A stretch of DNA of 11,026 nt from Phycisphaeraceae bacterium (GCA_020851395.1 JADZCW010000166.1:1-11026); one strand, 5' to 3'; shown: positions 1 to 7,238, numbered from the stretch's first letter. Translations and numbers: made by a program. The notes: a model not told the origin generated them from the letters alone.

Positions 1-4
1 CCGC

Positions 5-985
5 ATGCCAACGACAAGCCAACACGTCTGGACGCATCAGCACCTGCTCGGCCTGGAGGATCTGTCCGCCGCGGACATCCGGTTCCTGCTCCAGACCGCG
101 CGGGGGTTCGAGGACATCAGCACGCGCAGCGTCAAGAAGGTGCCTGCCCTGCGGGGCAAGGTGGTGGTCAACCTCTTCTTCGAGGACTCGACGCGCACGC
201 GGACGAGCTTCCACCTCGCGGCGAGCCGGCTGTCGGCCGATGTGCTGAACTTCGAGGCCAAGGGGTCGAGCGTCTCCAAGGGCGAGACGCTCCGCGACAC
301 GGCGCGCAACATCGAGGCCATGGGGGTGGACGTGATCGTCTGCCGGCACAGCCTCAGCGGCGCGGTGCATCAGCTCGCCCGGTCGGTGCAGTGCTCGGTC
401 CTCAACGCCGGCGACGGTCAGCACGAGCACCCGACGCAGGGGTTGCTCGACGCGTACACGGTGGCCAAGCACTTCGAGCGCGACGACTTCGACCTCTCGG
501 GCCTGCGGGTGGCGATCGTCGGCGACATTGCCCACAGCCGGGTGGCGCGGTCGAACATCCATGCGCTCCTAAAACTCGGGGCCAAGGTCGTGCTCGTCGG
601 CCCGCCGACGCTCTTGCCCTCGGCCTTCGCGGAGATGGGCTGCGAGCTGTCGACGGACTTCGACAAGGTGATCCCCGGGGTGGACGTGATCAACATGCTC
701 CGCATCCAGTTCGAGCGGATCCAGGGCCAGGCGCTGCCGAGCCTGCGCGAGTACCAGAAATTCTTCGGGCTCAACAAGCAGCGGATCAAGCTCGCCCGCG
801 AGCGGACGGTGGTGATGCATCCCGGGCCGATGAACCGCGGGATCGAGATCGATTCCGAGGTGGCCGATGGGCCGCACAGCGCGATCCTCAAACAGGTCGC
901 CCACGGGCTGGCGGTGCGGATGGCGAGCCTCTTCCTGGTGACCTCCGCGCAGCCGCGTGGCGCGACGGAGCCGATGGCGCCATGA
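5..985 (+). CDS. pyrB: Aspartate carbamoyltransferase catalytic subunit
   Basis: This 326-residue protein condenses carbamoyl phosphate with L-aspartate to N-carbamoyl-aspartate, the committed step of pyrimidine synthesis in the cytoplasm. The carbamoyl-phosphate loop STRTRTS is at residues 62-68, the second phosphate-binding segment SSVSKGET (Lys92) at 88-95, HPTQ at 142-145 and MHPGPMNRG at 271-279, so all expected active-site motifs are present. Length is slightly above the usual 305-315 because of a short Ala/Pro-rich tail after residue 313. The ATG at position 5 matches the usual N-terminus just before the HLLGLEDL segment. Only four bases precede it, so its ribosome binding site and promoter lie outside the window. 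The stop codon overlaps the gmk start by 4 bp. No pyrC or pyrI follows. Family assignment is very secure. Confidence 0.97.
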   Translation: MPTTSQHVWTHQHLLGLEDLSAADIRFLLQTARGFEDISTRSVKKVPALRGKVVVNLFFEDSTRTRTSFHLAASRLSADVLNFEAKGSSVSKGETLRDTARNIEAMGVDVIVCRHSLSGAVHQLARSVQCSVLNAGDGQHEHPTQGLLDAYTVAKHFERDDFDLSGLRVAIVGDIAHSRVARSNIHALLKLGAKVVLVGPPTLLPSAFAEMGCELSTDFDKVIPGVDVINMLRIQFERIQGQALPSLREYQKFFGLNKQRIKLARERTVVMHPGPMNRGIEIDSEVADGPHSAILKQVAHGLAVRMASLFLVTSAQPRGATEPMAP

Positions 986-1590
986 GCCAGGCCACTTCGA
1001 CGAGCGGGCCGGCGGGGCGTGGGCTGCTGCTGGTGATCTCCGGCCCGTCGGGGGTGGGCAAGAGCACGATCACCCGGCGGGTGCTCGAGCAACTCGGCGC
1101 GGAGCTGAGCATCTCCGTGACCACGCGTCCGAGTTCGGACCAGGACGCCGTGGGCAAGCGCTACGAGTTCGTCAGTGTCGAGGAATTCCACCGACGGCGC
1201 GAGGCGGGTCATTTTCTCGAGTCGGCCGAGGTGTTCGGCAACTGCTACGGGACGCCGCGGGAGCCGGTCGAGCGGGCGATCGCCCAGGGGCGGACGATCC
1301 TGCTGGAGATCGACGTGCAGGGGGCGATCCAGGTCAAGAAGAACCTGGCCGGCCAGCCGATGCTGGGGGTCTTTATCCTCCCGCCGACACCGCAGACGCT
1401 GCTGGAGAGGCTGCGCAGCAGAGGGCGTGAGGACGAGGCGACGATCCAGAGGCGGTTTTCACGCGCCCAGGCCGAGATGGCCCAGGCGCGGGAGTGCGGG
1501 GTTTACGACGCCTTCGTGGTCAATGACCAGCTCGAGCGGGCGGTGGCCGAGACGCTGGGAGTGGTGCGGGCGAGGCTGGCCGGGGCATGA
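982..1590 (+). CDS. gmk: Guanylate kinase
   Basis: This 202-residue protein is the cytoplasmic kinase that converts GMP and ATP to GDP and ADP in purine salvage and synthesis. The P-loop GPSGVGKST is at residues 21-29, the GMP-binding TTR at 47-49, NCYGTPREPV at 87-96, LEIDVQGA at 108-115, and an Arg-rich lid at about 143-161. The ATG at 982 overlaps the pyrB stop (ATGA), which indicates translational coupling in one transcript, and it sits about 20 residues before the P-loop as usual for Gmk. The same frame is open upstream through pyrB, but that part is only a shadow. Oddly, the second arginine of the usual TTRxxR GMP-phosphate-binding motif is Ser52 here. The rest is typical, so activity is expected. 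Confidence 0.95.
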   Translation: MSQATSTSGPAGRGLLLVISGPSGVGKSTITRRVLEQLGAELSISVTTRPSSDQDAVGKRYEFVSVEEFHRRREAGHFLESAEVFGNCYGTPREPVERAIAQGRTILLEIDVQGAIQVKKNLAGQPMLGVFILPPTPQTLLERLRSRGREDEATIQRRFSRAQAEMAQARECGVYDAFVVNDQLERAVAETLGVVRARLAGA

Positions 1591-1595
1591 GATTC

Positions 1596-1624
1596 TGGGC
1601 ACGGCCGCGTGGGCGTGGTATTCT
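1596..1624 (+). promoter_or_regulatory. Candidate promoter just before the gmhB-like gene
   Basis: TGGGCA (1596-1601) and TATTCT (1619-1624) are separated by 17 bp. The -10-like hexamer ends 8 nt before the ATG at 1633, so transcription would start at or next to the start codon (leaderless). No Shine-Dalgarno is visible in the 8 nt. Each hexamer matches only 4-5 of 6 sigma-70 consensus positions, so this is a weak prediction. Read-through from gmk, 42 bp upstream, is the alternative. Confidence 0.3.
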
Positions 1625-1632
1625 GAGCGGCC

Positions 1633-2748
1633 ATGGACGCGGCAGTCTTCCTGGATCGTGACAACACCCTGATCGACAACGACGGCGACCTGGGCGACCC
1701 GGCGCAGGTCAAACTGCTGCGCGGGGCGGCCCCGGCGGTCGCGTCGCTGCGCGGGCTGGGCTACAAGATCGTGGTCATCTCGAATCAGGGCGGCGTGGCA
1801 CGCGGCAAGTACACGGAGCAGGACGTCCAGTCGGTTCATCAGAAGATCAGCGAATTGGTCGAGGCCACCAGCAGCGGGAAGATCGATCGCTATTACTTCT
1901 GCCCGTTCCACCCTGAGGCCAAGCTGCCGGCGTACAAGAAGGAGCACCCCTGGCGCAAGCCCAAGCCGGGGATGCTCTTCGAGGCGGCCCGGCAGATGGA
2001 GCTGGATCTGAGCCAGAGCTGGACGATCGGGGACCAGATGCGCGACATCGAGGCCGGGGCGGCCGCCGGGACGCGGACGATCCTCTTGACGGACCCCAAG
2101 GGTGACGGCGCGTCCGATGCCGAGAGGGCGGGTTCGAGCAAGGTCGAGCCGGACTTCGTCTGCCGGTCGCTGACCGAGGCGGCGCGGATCGTCGCTCAGC
2201 AGCGCCGGCCGGAGGTTCATCCCGACGTCCGGAATCGCGACAGCGTCAACCGGGTGAAGATGGCCCACGAACGATTCGAGGAGCAGCAGGCCCGCGACGC
2301 GAAGATCCGCCAGGCGGTGGCGGCGATGCAGCAGGCGTCGGGGACTGTGGCAGCTGAGCCGGCGGAGCCCGCGCCGGCGCCGGCCGCACCGACGCCACCA
2401 ACCGCAGCGCCGCCTGTGGCCGCCACACCGACCCCCGCGCGCAGCCTGCCAATGGGCGGGCCGAGTCAGGCTGCGCCGGATGAGTCGACACCGACGCCGA
2501 CGACGGCGAAGGTCGACGTGGCCACGACGTTGCGGGAGATCCTCCAGGAGCTCCGCCACCAGCGCGACCGGGGGGACGACTTCGGCCCGCGGCACATCGT
2601 GGCCCTGGCGCTGCAGGTCGTGGCGGTGGTCTGCCTGAGCGTGGGCTTTTCGCTCAGCTCGGGCGAGCCGGGCACGTTCCTCAAGGCCTTGGGGGCGGGG
2701 CTGATGGTCCAGCTGATGGTGGTGGCGGTGCTGCTGCTGCGGCGGTAG
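1633..2748 (+). CDS. GmhB-like HAD phosphatase with C-terminal membrane anchor
   Basis: Residues 1-190 form a HAD-family phosphatase most like D-glycero-D-manno-heptose-1,7-bisphosphate 7-phosphatase (GmhB) or HisB-N, which removes a phosphate during ADP-heptose synthesis. Visible motifs are the nucleophile DRDNT (8-12), SNQGG (50-54), RKPKPGM (108-114) and GDQMRDIEAG (133-142). The protein has 371 residues against about 180-190 for the family. The extra part is a charged helical stretch (about 205-236), a long Ala/Pro/Thr linker (237-290) and two hydrophobic segments (about 321-341 and 349-369), so the enzyme is probably membrane-tethered. The family zinc site (C-x-H then C-x-C) is degenerate: CPFHP keeps Cys90, but the C-x-C before RKP reads HPW. 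The following heptosyltransferase gene supports a heptose role. Substrate specificity is not proven; histidinol phosphatase activity is the main alternative. Confidence 0.85.
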   Translation: MDAAVFLDRDNTLIDNDGDLGDPAQVKLLRGAAPAVASLRGLGYKIVVISNQGGVARGKYTEQDVQSVHQKISELVEATSSGKIDRYYFCPFHPEAKLPAYKKEHPWRKPKPGMLFEAARQMELDLSQSWTIGDQMRDIEAGAAAGTRTILLTDPKGDGASDAERAGSSKVEPDFVCRSLTEAARIVAQQRRPEVHPDVRNRDSVNRVKMAHERFEEQQARDAKIRQAVAAMQQASGTVAAEPAEPAPAPAAPTPPTAAPPVAATPTPARSLPMGGPSQAAPDESTPTPTTAKVDVATTLREILQELRHQRDRGDDFGPRHIVALALQVVAVVCLSVGFSLSSGEPGTFLKALGAGLMVQLMVVAVLLLRR

Positions 2749-2861
2749 GCCGACGCTCCCGCCGGCCCACGGCGAACCACGAGGCAAGACGGTAGGATTG
2801 TGAGGCTGTTCCCGGGCGTGGCCCTTCGGACGTGTTTCCGGGGGGCAGTGGGTGTTATTCG

Positions 2862-3968
2862 ATGACTTTGAATCTGCACGAGCAACAGAACCATGGCGGC
2901 CCGCCGCGTCGACTGCTGGTGGTCATGCCCTCGTCGCTGGGCGACGTGGTGATGGCCACGCCGACGCTGCGGGCGCTGCGCAGCCACTACCCGCAGTCGC
3001 GGATCACGGCGTTGGTCAAGCGTGACTGCCGGGGCGTGCTGGACCCCTGCCCGTGGGTGGACCGGGTGGTGAGCGTTCGGCCGGGGCTGCGTGATGGATT
3101 GTTTGAGTTGTCGCGTCGGTTGGCCGGGGGCAAGTTTGACGCGGCGGTGATCCTGCCCAACAGCTTCCGCACGGCGCTGCTGACGCGCATGGCGGGGATC
3201 GAGCGGCGGATCGGGTACGCCCGAGACGGGCGGGCGACGCTGCTGACCGATCGCCTGCTGGCCCGGCGGCGGGTCGGCGGGTTCGTGCCGGTGCCGACGC
3301 ATGAGTACTACCTGGGGATCGCCCGGTATCTGGGGGCTGTGGACCCGGACCCGACGCTCGAGCTCTTGACCCGGCCGGAGGATGACGCGGCGACGGAGGT
3401 GATCCTGGCCAGGGCCGGCGGGCTGACGGATCATTCCCGGCCGCTGGTGCTGATGGTCCCGGCCGACCGGCACGCGCCGGCGCGGGCCTGGCCGGCGGAT
3501 CGGTACGCTGAGCTGGCGGATCGCTGCGCGGCCGAGCTGGGCGCGGTCGTGGCGTTGGTGGGTTCGGCGAAGGAAAAGAAGGTCATCGAGAGGGTAATCG
3601 GCGCGGCCCAGCGACCGATCGTGAACCTGTCGCACGTCGAGGCGGATCGGGGATTGCTCAAGAGCGTCATCCGACGGTCGGCCGTGCTGGTGGGCAACGA
3701 CGCCGGGCCGCGCCACGTGGCGGCGGCGCTGGGGGTGCCGGTGGTCACGCTGTTCGGGCCGACCGACCCGGCCTGGACGGACACGGGTTATGACCTCGAG
3801 CGTCAGGTGCGCATCAAGGTCTATTGCAGCCCCTGTCAGAAGCGCAAGTGCCCGCTGCGTCAGACGGCCGGCGAGCACCAGTGCCTGCGGCAGATCTCCG
3901 CCGCGACGGTCTATGAGCAGGTGGCGTCGCTGGTCGGCCGGGCGGCGGCGTCGCCCCGGGCGATGTAG
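2862..3968 (+). CDS. waaF: LPS heptosyltransferase II-like glycosyltransferase (GT9)
   Basis: This 368-residue GT9 enzyme is predicted to transfer heptose from ADP-heptose onto the LPS inner core on the cytoplasmic face of the inner membrane. The N-terminal PSSLGDVVMATPTLRAL (from residue 23, with the likely catalytic Asp28) and the C-terminal VGNDAGPRHVAAALGVP (277-293) with FGPTDP (298-303) are hallmarks of the family. The CSPCQKRKCPL segment (322-332) is characteristic of WaaF-type members. I chose the ATG at 2862; a GTG at 2832 would add ten residues, and neither has a strong ribosome binding site. The usual PAKRWP donor-site motif reads PARAWP (206-211), so its lysine is arginine. It lies 113 bp after the gmhB-like gene and 37 bp before the GT4 gene. 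GT9 is certain; the exact acceptor is inferred. Confidence 0.85.
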   Translation: MTLNLHEQQNHGGPPRRLLVVMPSSLGDVVMATPTLRALRSHYPQSRITALVKRDCRGVLDPCPWVDRVVSVRPGLRDGLFELSRRLAGGKFDAAVILPNSFRTALLTRMAGIERRIGYARDGRATLLTDRLLARRRVGGFVPVPTHEYYLGIARYLGAVDPDPTLELLTRPEDDAATEVILARAGGLTDHSRPLVLMVPADRHAPARAWPADRYAELADRCAAELGAVVALVGSAKEKKVIERVIGAAQRPIVNLSHVEADRGLLKSVIRRSAVLVGNDAGPRHVAAALGVPVVTLFGPTDPAWTDTGYDLERQVRIKVYCSPCQKRKCPLRQTAGEHQCLRQISAATVYEQVASLVGRAAASPRAM

Positions 3969-4005
3969 GGCGGGATCGATCGACGGCCCGGCGTTGGGGC
4001 GGATC

Positions 4006-5208
4006 ATGAACATCGCGATCCTGATTGAGCGATACGACCCGGGCATGGGGAGCATGGAGGCCGCGGCGGCGGAGCTGACGGGCCTGCTGGCGGGACGTGG
4101 GCACGCGGTGACGATCCTGGCGGCGACGGTGACGCCGGACGTGAGCGTGCCGGCGGGGGTGACGATGCGGCCGATGATCCCCGGCGGGGGGGGACGACAT
4201 GGCTGGCGGATGGGGGCGCTGCGGCTGTGGCGGTTCCACCGGTGGGCGAAAGAGCAGCTTGCGAACGGGAGTTTCGATGTCTCATTGTCGCTGACCTCGA
4301 CGGTGCCGGCGATGGTGCTGATGCCCTGGTCGGGCGTGCAGCGTGAGGCGTTGGCCCGCCTGCGCGACGGCGGGCCGCTGACGATGCACAACTGGATTGA
4401 GCGGCATGAGCCTTGGGTGCTGCCGCGGGTGCAGGTGCTGCTGTGGCTCGAACGGCGGACATTGCGCGACGCCGGGGTGCGGCGGCGTGTAGCGGCGAGC
4501 ACGTACGTGCGGGAGCAGATCGCCGAGCTGGGGCGGGTGGCCGAGGATCGCGTCGAAGTGATCCGGCGGGGCACGGGCCTGACGCCGCTGGACGATCGGG
4601 AGCGAGCGGCCGTCAGGGAGAGCCTTCGCGCCGCGTGGGGCGTCGGGGGGGACACGACGTTGTTCCTGTTCGCCGCACGCGACCTGGGGCGACAGGGGCT
4701 TGAGCCGGCGCTGCGGGCGCTGGCCATGCTGCGGGCGCAAGGGGCGGACTCGGCGATGATCCTGGCCGGTCCGTTGTCGTATCGCGTGCTCCGTGTGGTT
4801 GGGCGGTGCGGGGTGCGGGAGGGCGTCCGGATCGTCGGCGCGACGACCCGGCGGGCGGAGCTGCTGGCGGCGGCGGACGTGACGGTGGCGCCGATCTTCT
4901 TCGACGCGGCCAGCGCCATCGTGATCGAGTCGCTGGCGTGCGGGGTGCCGGTGATCGGCTCGGCGTTCGACGGGTCGAGCGACTGGCTGGACGTGGACGA
5001 GGTGATCGCCGACCCTCGGAATGTGCCGGCGTTGGCGGCGGCGATGAAGAAACTGGTCGATCCACAAGAGAGGCGTCGCGTCGCGGGGGGACTGGTCAGG
5101 GATCCGTCGTTGCTGGGGATGGAGCGGGTGGCGGACGAGGTCGAGCGGGTGCTGTCGGAGGAGGCTAAGACCGCGGCGGCGATTCAGGGCGGGGCGGGGA
5201 TTTCTTGA
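4006..5208 (+). CDS. GT4-family glycosyltransferase, WaaG-like
   Basis: This 400-residue GT-B fold enzyme is likely to add a hexose to the LPS core or another envelope glycan using a nucleotide-sugar donor. It opens with a Rossmann-type strand (MNIAILIERYDPGMGS) in which the glycine-rich turn is PGMGS. The C-terminal half carries the linker LFAARDLGRQG (221-231), MILAGP (251-256), DVTVAPIFFD (291-300) and AIVIESLACGVPVI (304-317). Glu308 is the conserved GT4 glutamate, and the family D/E-P-S environment is DAAS. The start at 4006 was chosen because the family N-terminus begins there and GGGGCGG lies just upstream; the open frame extends further upstream into waaF only as shadow. The lysine usually found before Gly231 (R-x5-KG) is Gln230. 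It follows waaF by 37 bp, probably in one operon. The sugar and acceptor are unknown. Confidence 0.82.
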   Translation: MNIAILIERYDPGMGSMEAAAAELTGLLAGRGHAVTILAATVTPDVSVPAGVTMRPMIPGGGGRHGWRMGALRLWRFHRWAKEQLANGSFDVSLSLTSTVPAMVLMPWSGVQREALARLRDGGPLTMHNWIERHEPWVLPRVQVLLWLERRTLRDAGVRRRVAASTYVREQIAELGRVAEDRVEVIRRGTGLTPLDDRERAAVRESLRAAWGVGGDTTLFLFAARDLGRQGLEPALRALAMLRAQGADSAMILAGPLSYRVLRVVGRCGVREGVRIVGATTRRAELLAAADVTVAPIFFDAASAIVIESLACGVPVIGSAFDGSSDWLDVDEVIADPRNVPALAAAMKKLVDPQERRRVAGGLVRDPSLLGMERVADEVERVLSEEAKTAAAIQGGAGIS

Positions 5209-5866
5209 CGCGGGTCTTGCAGGCCTGGGGGCAGGCCTCGATGCGGGCGACGGCGGCGCGGATGGCGGTCATGCGCGGGTTGATGGTCAGGGCGCTGCGG
5301 TAGCACTGCAGGGCCTGGTCGAGATCGCCGAGCTGCGCGTGGCAGTGGCCCATGCTGGCCATAGCGCCGAAGTGAATGGGCACCTGGAGCAGGGTCCGTC
5401 GGCAGTCTTCGATCGCCTCCTGCCACTGGTCAAGGAAGAAGTGGGCGATGGCGCATTGGTTGTAGGCCTCGGCGAACTCCGGATCGCGGTCGTAGGCCTG
5501 CTCGAAGTGGCCGATGGCCTCGCTGTACGCCTCGTCGCTGAGCAGGGCCACGCCGCGTCGGAAGGGCTCGTGGGCGGCCGGGTGGGCGCAGCGGAACCAG
5601 ATGGCCCAGAGTGAGTGCTCAGCCATTTGGTTGACGGTCAGGTCCGGATCGTGCAGGGCCTTGGCCAGGCAGTGAATGACGGTGCGATCGCCGACCAGGC
5701 CCAGGGTCATGGCCGCGACGCGCCGCGTGTCCAGGTCGCCCCGGTTCAGCAGGGAGCAGACCTCGACGGGCCGCCACCGTGCCAGGACATGCCCCGCCAC
5801 GGCGGCGGCATCTCCCTGGGCCAGGGCGGGTAGCACGACATCTAGGAACTCACGTGCGGGGATCAT
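5165..5866 (-). CDS. HEAT/TPR repeat protein
   Basis: This 233-residue protein is probably a cytoplasmic scaffold for protein-protein contacts; no catalytic motif is seen. Residues 1-40 are helical. Residues about 43-93 resemble HEAT/PBS-lyase-type repeats (DTRRVAAMTLGLVGDRTVI, then ALHDPDLTVNQMAEHSLWAIW). Residues about 100-200 contain three TPR units with 34-residue spacing, including EAIGHFEQAYDRDPEFAEAY, EAIEDCRR and QALQCYRSALTINP. A basic, Pro-rich tail (218-233) ends the protein. I see no signal peptide or membrane segment. The ATG at 5866 is preferred; a TTG at 5881 would add five residues, and neither has a clear ribosome binding site. The last 44 bp overlap the convergent GT4 gene. 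Function is unknown, and the partner cannot be read from context. Confidence 0.82.
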   Translation of the reverse strand: MIPAREFLDVVLPALAQGDAAAVAGHVLARWRPVEVCSLLNRGDLDTRRVAAMTLGLVGDRTVIHCLAKALHDPDLTVNQMAEHSLWAIWFRCAHPAAHEPFRRGVALLSDEAYSEAIGHFEQAYDRDPEFAEAYNQCAIAHFFLDQWQEAIEDCRRTLLQVPIHFGAMASMGHCHAQLGDLDQALQCYRSALTINPRMTAIRAAVARIEACPQACKTRVKKSPPRPESPPRS

Positions 5867-6137
5867 GGACTTGGGTCTCAAGAATCGTCATTCGCGGCCG
5901 GCGGGGCTGAGGGGGCCGACCTTTTCTCGATCGGGACAACTAGATGTTGGCGGACATTCTTTGCGTTGGCTCCGGCATAGGTCATCGGCCAGATGTGCAG
6001 AACGGTAGAACCCTTGGGCCGGTAAGGCAAGGCTTTTTGTCGCGGATGGGGCAGACTGTCAAATCAGCTCGTGGACTCTGTAAAGAGAGGTAATTGTGAT
6101 AAACCTGACCGGGTACGTCGTCATGACGGCGGGTGGG
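5867..6137. other. 271-bp intergenic gap between two minus-strand genes
   Basis: No convincing coding sequence was seen. The base composition is less GC-rich than the flanks, as expected for an untranslated region. It should hold the end of the PfkB transcript and the promoter of the HEAT/TPR gene. A perfect TTGACA on the minus strand (6057-6062) has no acceptable -10 hexamer 16-18 bp downstream, so no promoter is called. A short palindrome CGTCATGACG (6119-6128) lies 10 nt after the PfkB stop without a T-run. One weak terminator-like hairpin is listed separately. Confidence 0.5.
6012..6038 (+). terminator. Weak terminator-like hairpin, plus strand
   Basis: CCTTG (6012-6016) pairs with CAAGG (6028-6032), and inner CC (6019-6020) pairs with GG (6026-6027), leaving a two-base GG bulge and a GGTAA loop. 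A run of five T follows at 6034-6038. No plus-strand gene ends upstream of it, so either it is fortuitous or it ends an unannotated transcript. Confidence 0.2.
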
Positions 6138-7190
6138 TCAACGCAGCTTCTCGATCTGGGCCAAGGGCTCAAGTTTCTGGACTTGGTTGAGGTCGAAGGT
6201 GGCCGCCCCGGGCAGGAGCGTGTTGGCGGTGGCGCAGGCCAGGCCGCGGCGGAGCATGTCGGCGGGCTCGGCGCCGGTGGACGCGGCGTCGACCAGGCCG
6301 GCGAGCATGCAGTCCCCGCAACCGACGGTGTGCAGCGCAGCCTCACCGTCCTCGGCGGGGATGGAAAGCCGGCCGGACCAGACGCCCTCGCGGCCGATCA
6401 ACATGGCTCCCTCGGCCCCAAGCGTCAGGGCCACCCAGGTCACGCGGTCGAGCAGTTTTTCAGCCAGACCAAGTAGCTGTTGTCGGTCGTTGGTCGCCGG
6501 CACGCCGAGCATCTCGACGAGCTCCTGGGCGTTGGGCTTGATCATCCAGGATCCCTGCGGCGGCGAGGCGGAGGTCGGGGCGGACAGTTCTTTGACGGTT
6601 TCTCGGGCCAGTTCTCCGCCGAGGTCCAGGGCCAGGGCGGCACCGCCGGCCGAGGCCGCGTGGATCAGCGGGCGCAAGTCCTCGGCCGTCATGCCCTGGG
6701 GGATCGAGCCGCTGAAGATCACGAGCGTGCCGGGGCGAGCGAGCAGGCCGATCTTCGATCGCATGCGGACCAGATCGCGGCGGGTGACCTCGAAGCCCTC
6801 CTCGCGGACGTGGATGTCGGTGTGGGCCTGGGGGTCGATCAGGGTGATGTTCTCGCGCGTCCGGCCGCGGACGGACAGGAGCTGGCAGATGGCTTTTCGG
6901 TGACTGGTCTCGTCGAGGAACTCCTCAAAATCCTGGAGCTCAGCCTCGCCGACGAAGCCGGTGGCGACGCTGGCCCGGCCGAGGGTGGCCAGGGCGCGGG
7001 TGACATTGATGCCCTTGCCGGCGGGGTAACGGCTCAGTCGCTTGCCCGCGAGGTGGGCCCCCAGGGCCAGGCCGGGGACCTCCAGCACGCGGTCGATGGC
7101 GGTATTGAGGTTGACGGTGATGATCGAGCGGAAGACTTCCATGCCGGGTTCCAGGAGATTGCCATTGGGGGCGGGGGGTTCAGGGGGCAT
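6138..7190 (-). CDS. 1-phosphofructokinase / tagatose-6-phosphate kinase family (PfkB)
   Basis: This 350-residue ribokinase-fold kinase phosphorylates a sugar phosphate with ATP. Its N-terminal TVNLNTAIDRVLEVPGL (25-41) is typical of the FruK/LacC subfamily, which makes fructose-1,6-bisphosphate or tagatose-1,6-bisphosphate. Other motifs are PAGKGINVTRALATLG (56-71), FSGSIPQGM (159-167), IKPNAQEL (217-224), LTLGAEGA (255-262) and VGCGDCMLAG (289-298) with catalytic Asp293. The usual GAGD/GSGD anion hole is GCGD here, and the usual GGKG is AGKG. The ATG at 7190 gives a 16-residue Pro-rich extension; the ATG at 7142 (Met17) fits the family N-terminus better, but neither start has a Shine-Dalgarno. 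It is divergent from the PilZ gene across 96 bp. No PTS or lac/fru genes are nearby, so the substrate is undecided between fructose-1-P, tagatose-6-P and fructose-6-P. Confidence 0.88.
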   Translation of the reverse strand: MPPEPPAPNGNLLEPGMEVFRSIITVNLNTAIDRVLEVPGLALGAHLAGKRLSRYPAGKGINVTRALATLGRASVATGFVGEAELQDFEEFLDETSHRKAICQLLSVRGRTRENITLIDPQAHTDIHVREEGFEVTRRDLVRMRSKIGLLARPGTLVIFSGSIPQGMTAEDLRPLIHAASAGGAALALDLGGELARETVKELSAPTSASPPQGSWMIKPNAQELVEMLGVPATNDRQQLLGLAEKLLDRVTWVALTLGAEGAMLIGREGVWSGRLSIPAEDGEAALHTVGCGDCMLAGLVDAASTGAEPADMLRRGLACATANTLLPGAATFDLNQVQKLEPLAQIEKLR

Positions 7191-7238
7191 GATAGTTTGC
7201 GGTGGGCGGGGAAGTTATCGGGTCGGATAGTAAAGCCA

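Noticed and set aside
391..981. Plus-strand open frame running through pyrB into gmk
   Set aside because: It has low-complexity Ala/Arg/Gly composition and lies inside pyrB; recognisable Gmk sequence begins only at 982.
1459..2787. Long minus-strand open frame opposite the gmhB-like gene
   Set aside because: It is rich in Arg, His and Pro with no domain pattern, as expected for the antisense of GC-rich coding DNA; the plus strand holds clear HAD motifs.
2466..4919. 817-codon minus-strand open frame opposite waaF and the GT4 gene
   Set aside because: Despite its length it is Arg/Ser/Pro/His-rich, lacks any recognisable motif and lies opposite two well-supported glycosyltransferases.
6057..6062. 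Perfect minus-strand TTGACA before the HEAT/TPR gene
   Set aside because: No acceptable -10 hexamer lies 16-18 bp downstream, and it is about 190 bp from the start codon.
6096..6476. Plus-strand frame starting in the gap and running antisense into the PfkB gene
   Set aside because: Most of it lies opposite the kinase gene and has shadow-type composition; there is no ribosome site or domain pattern.
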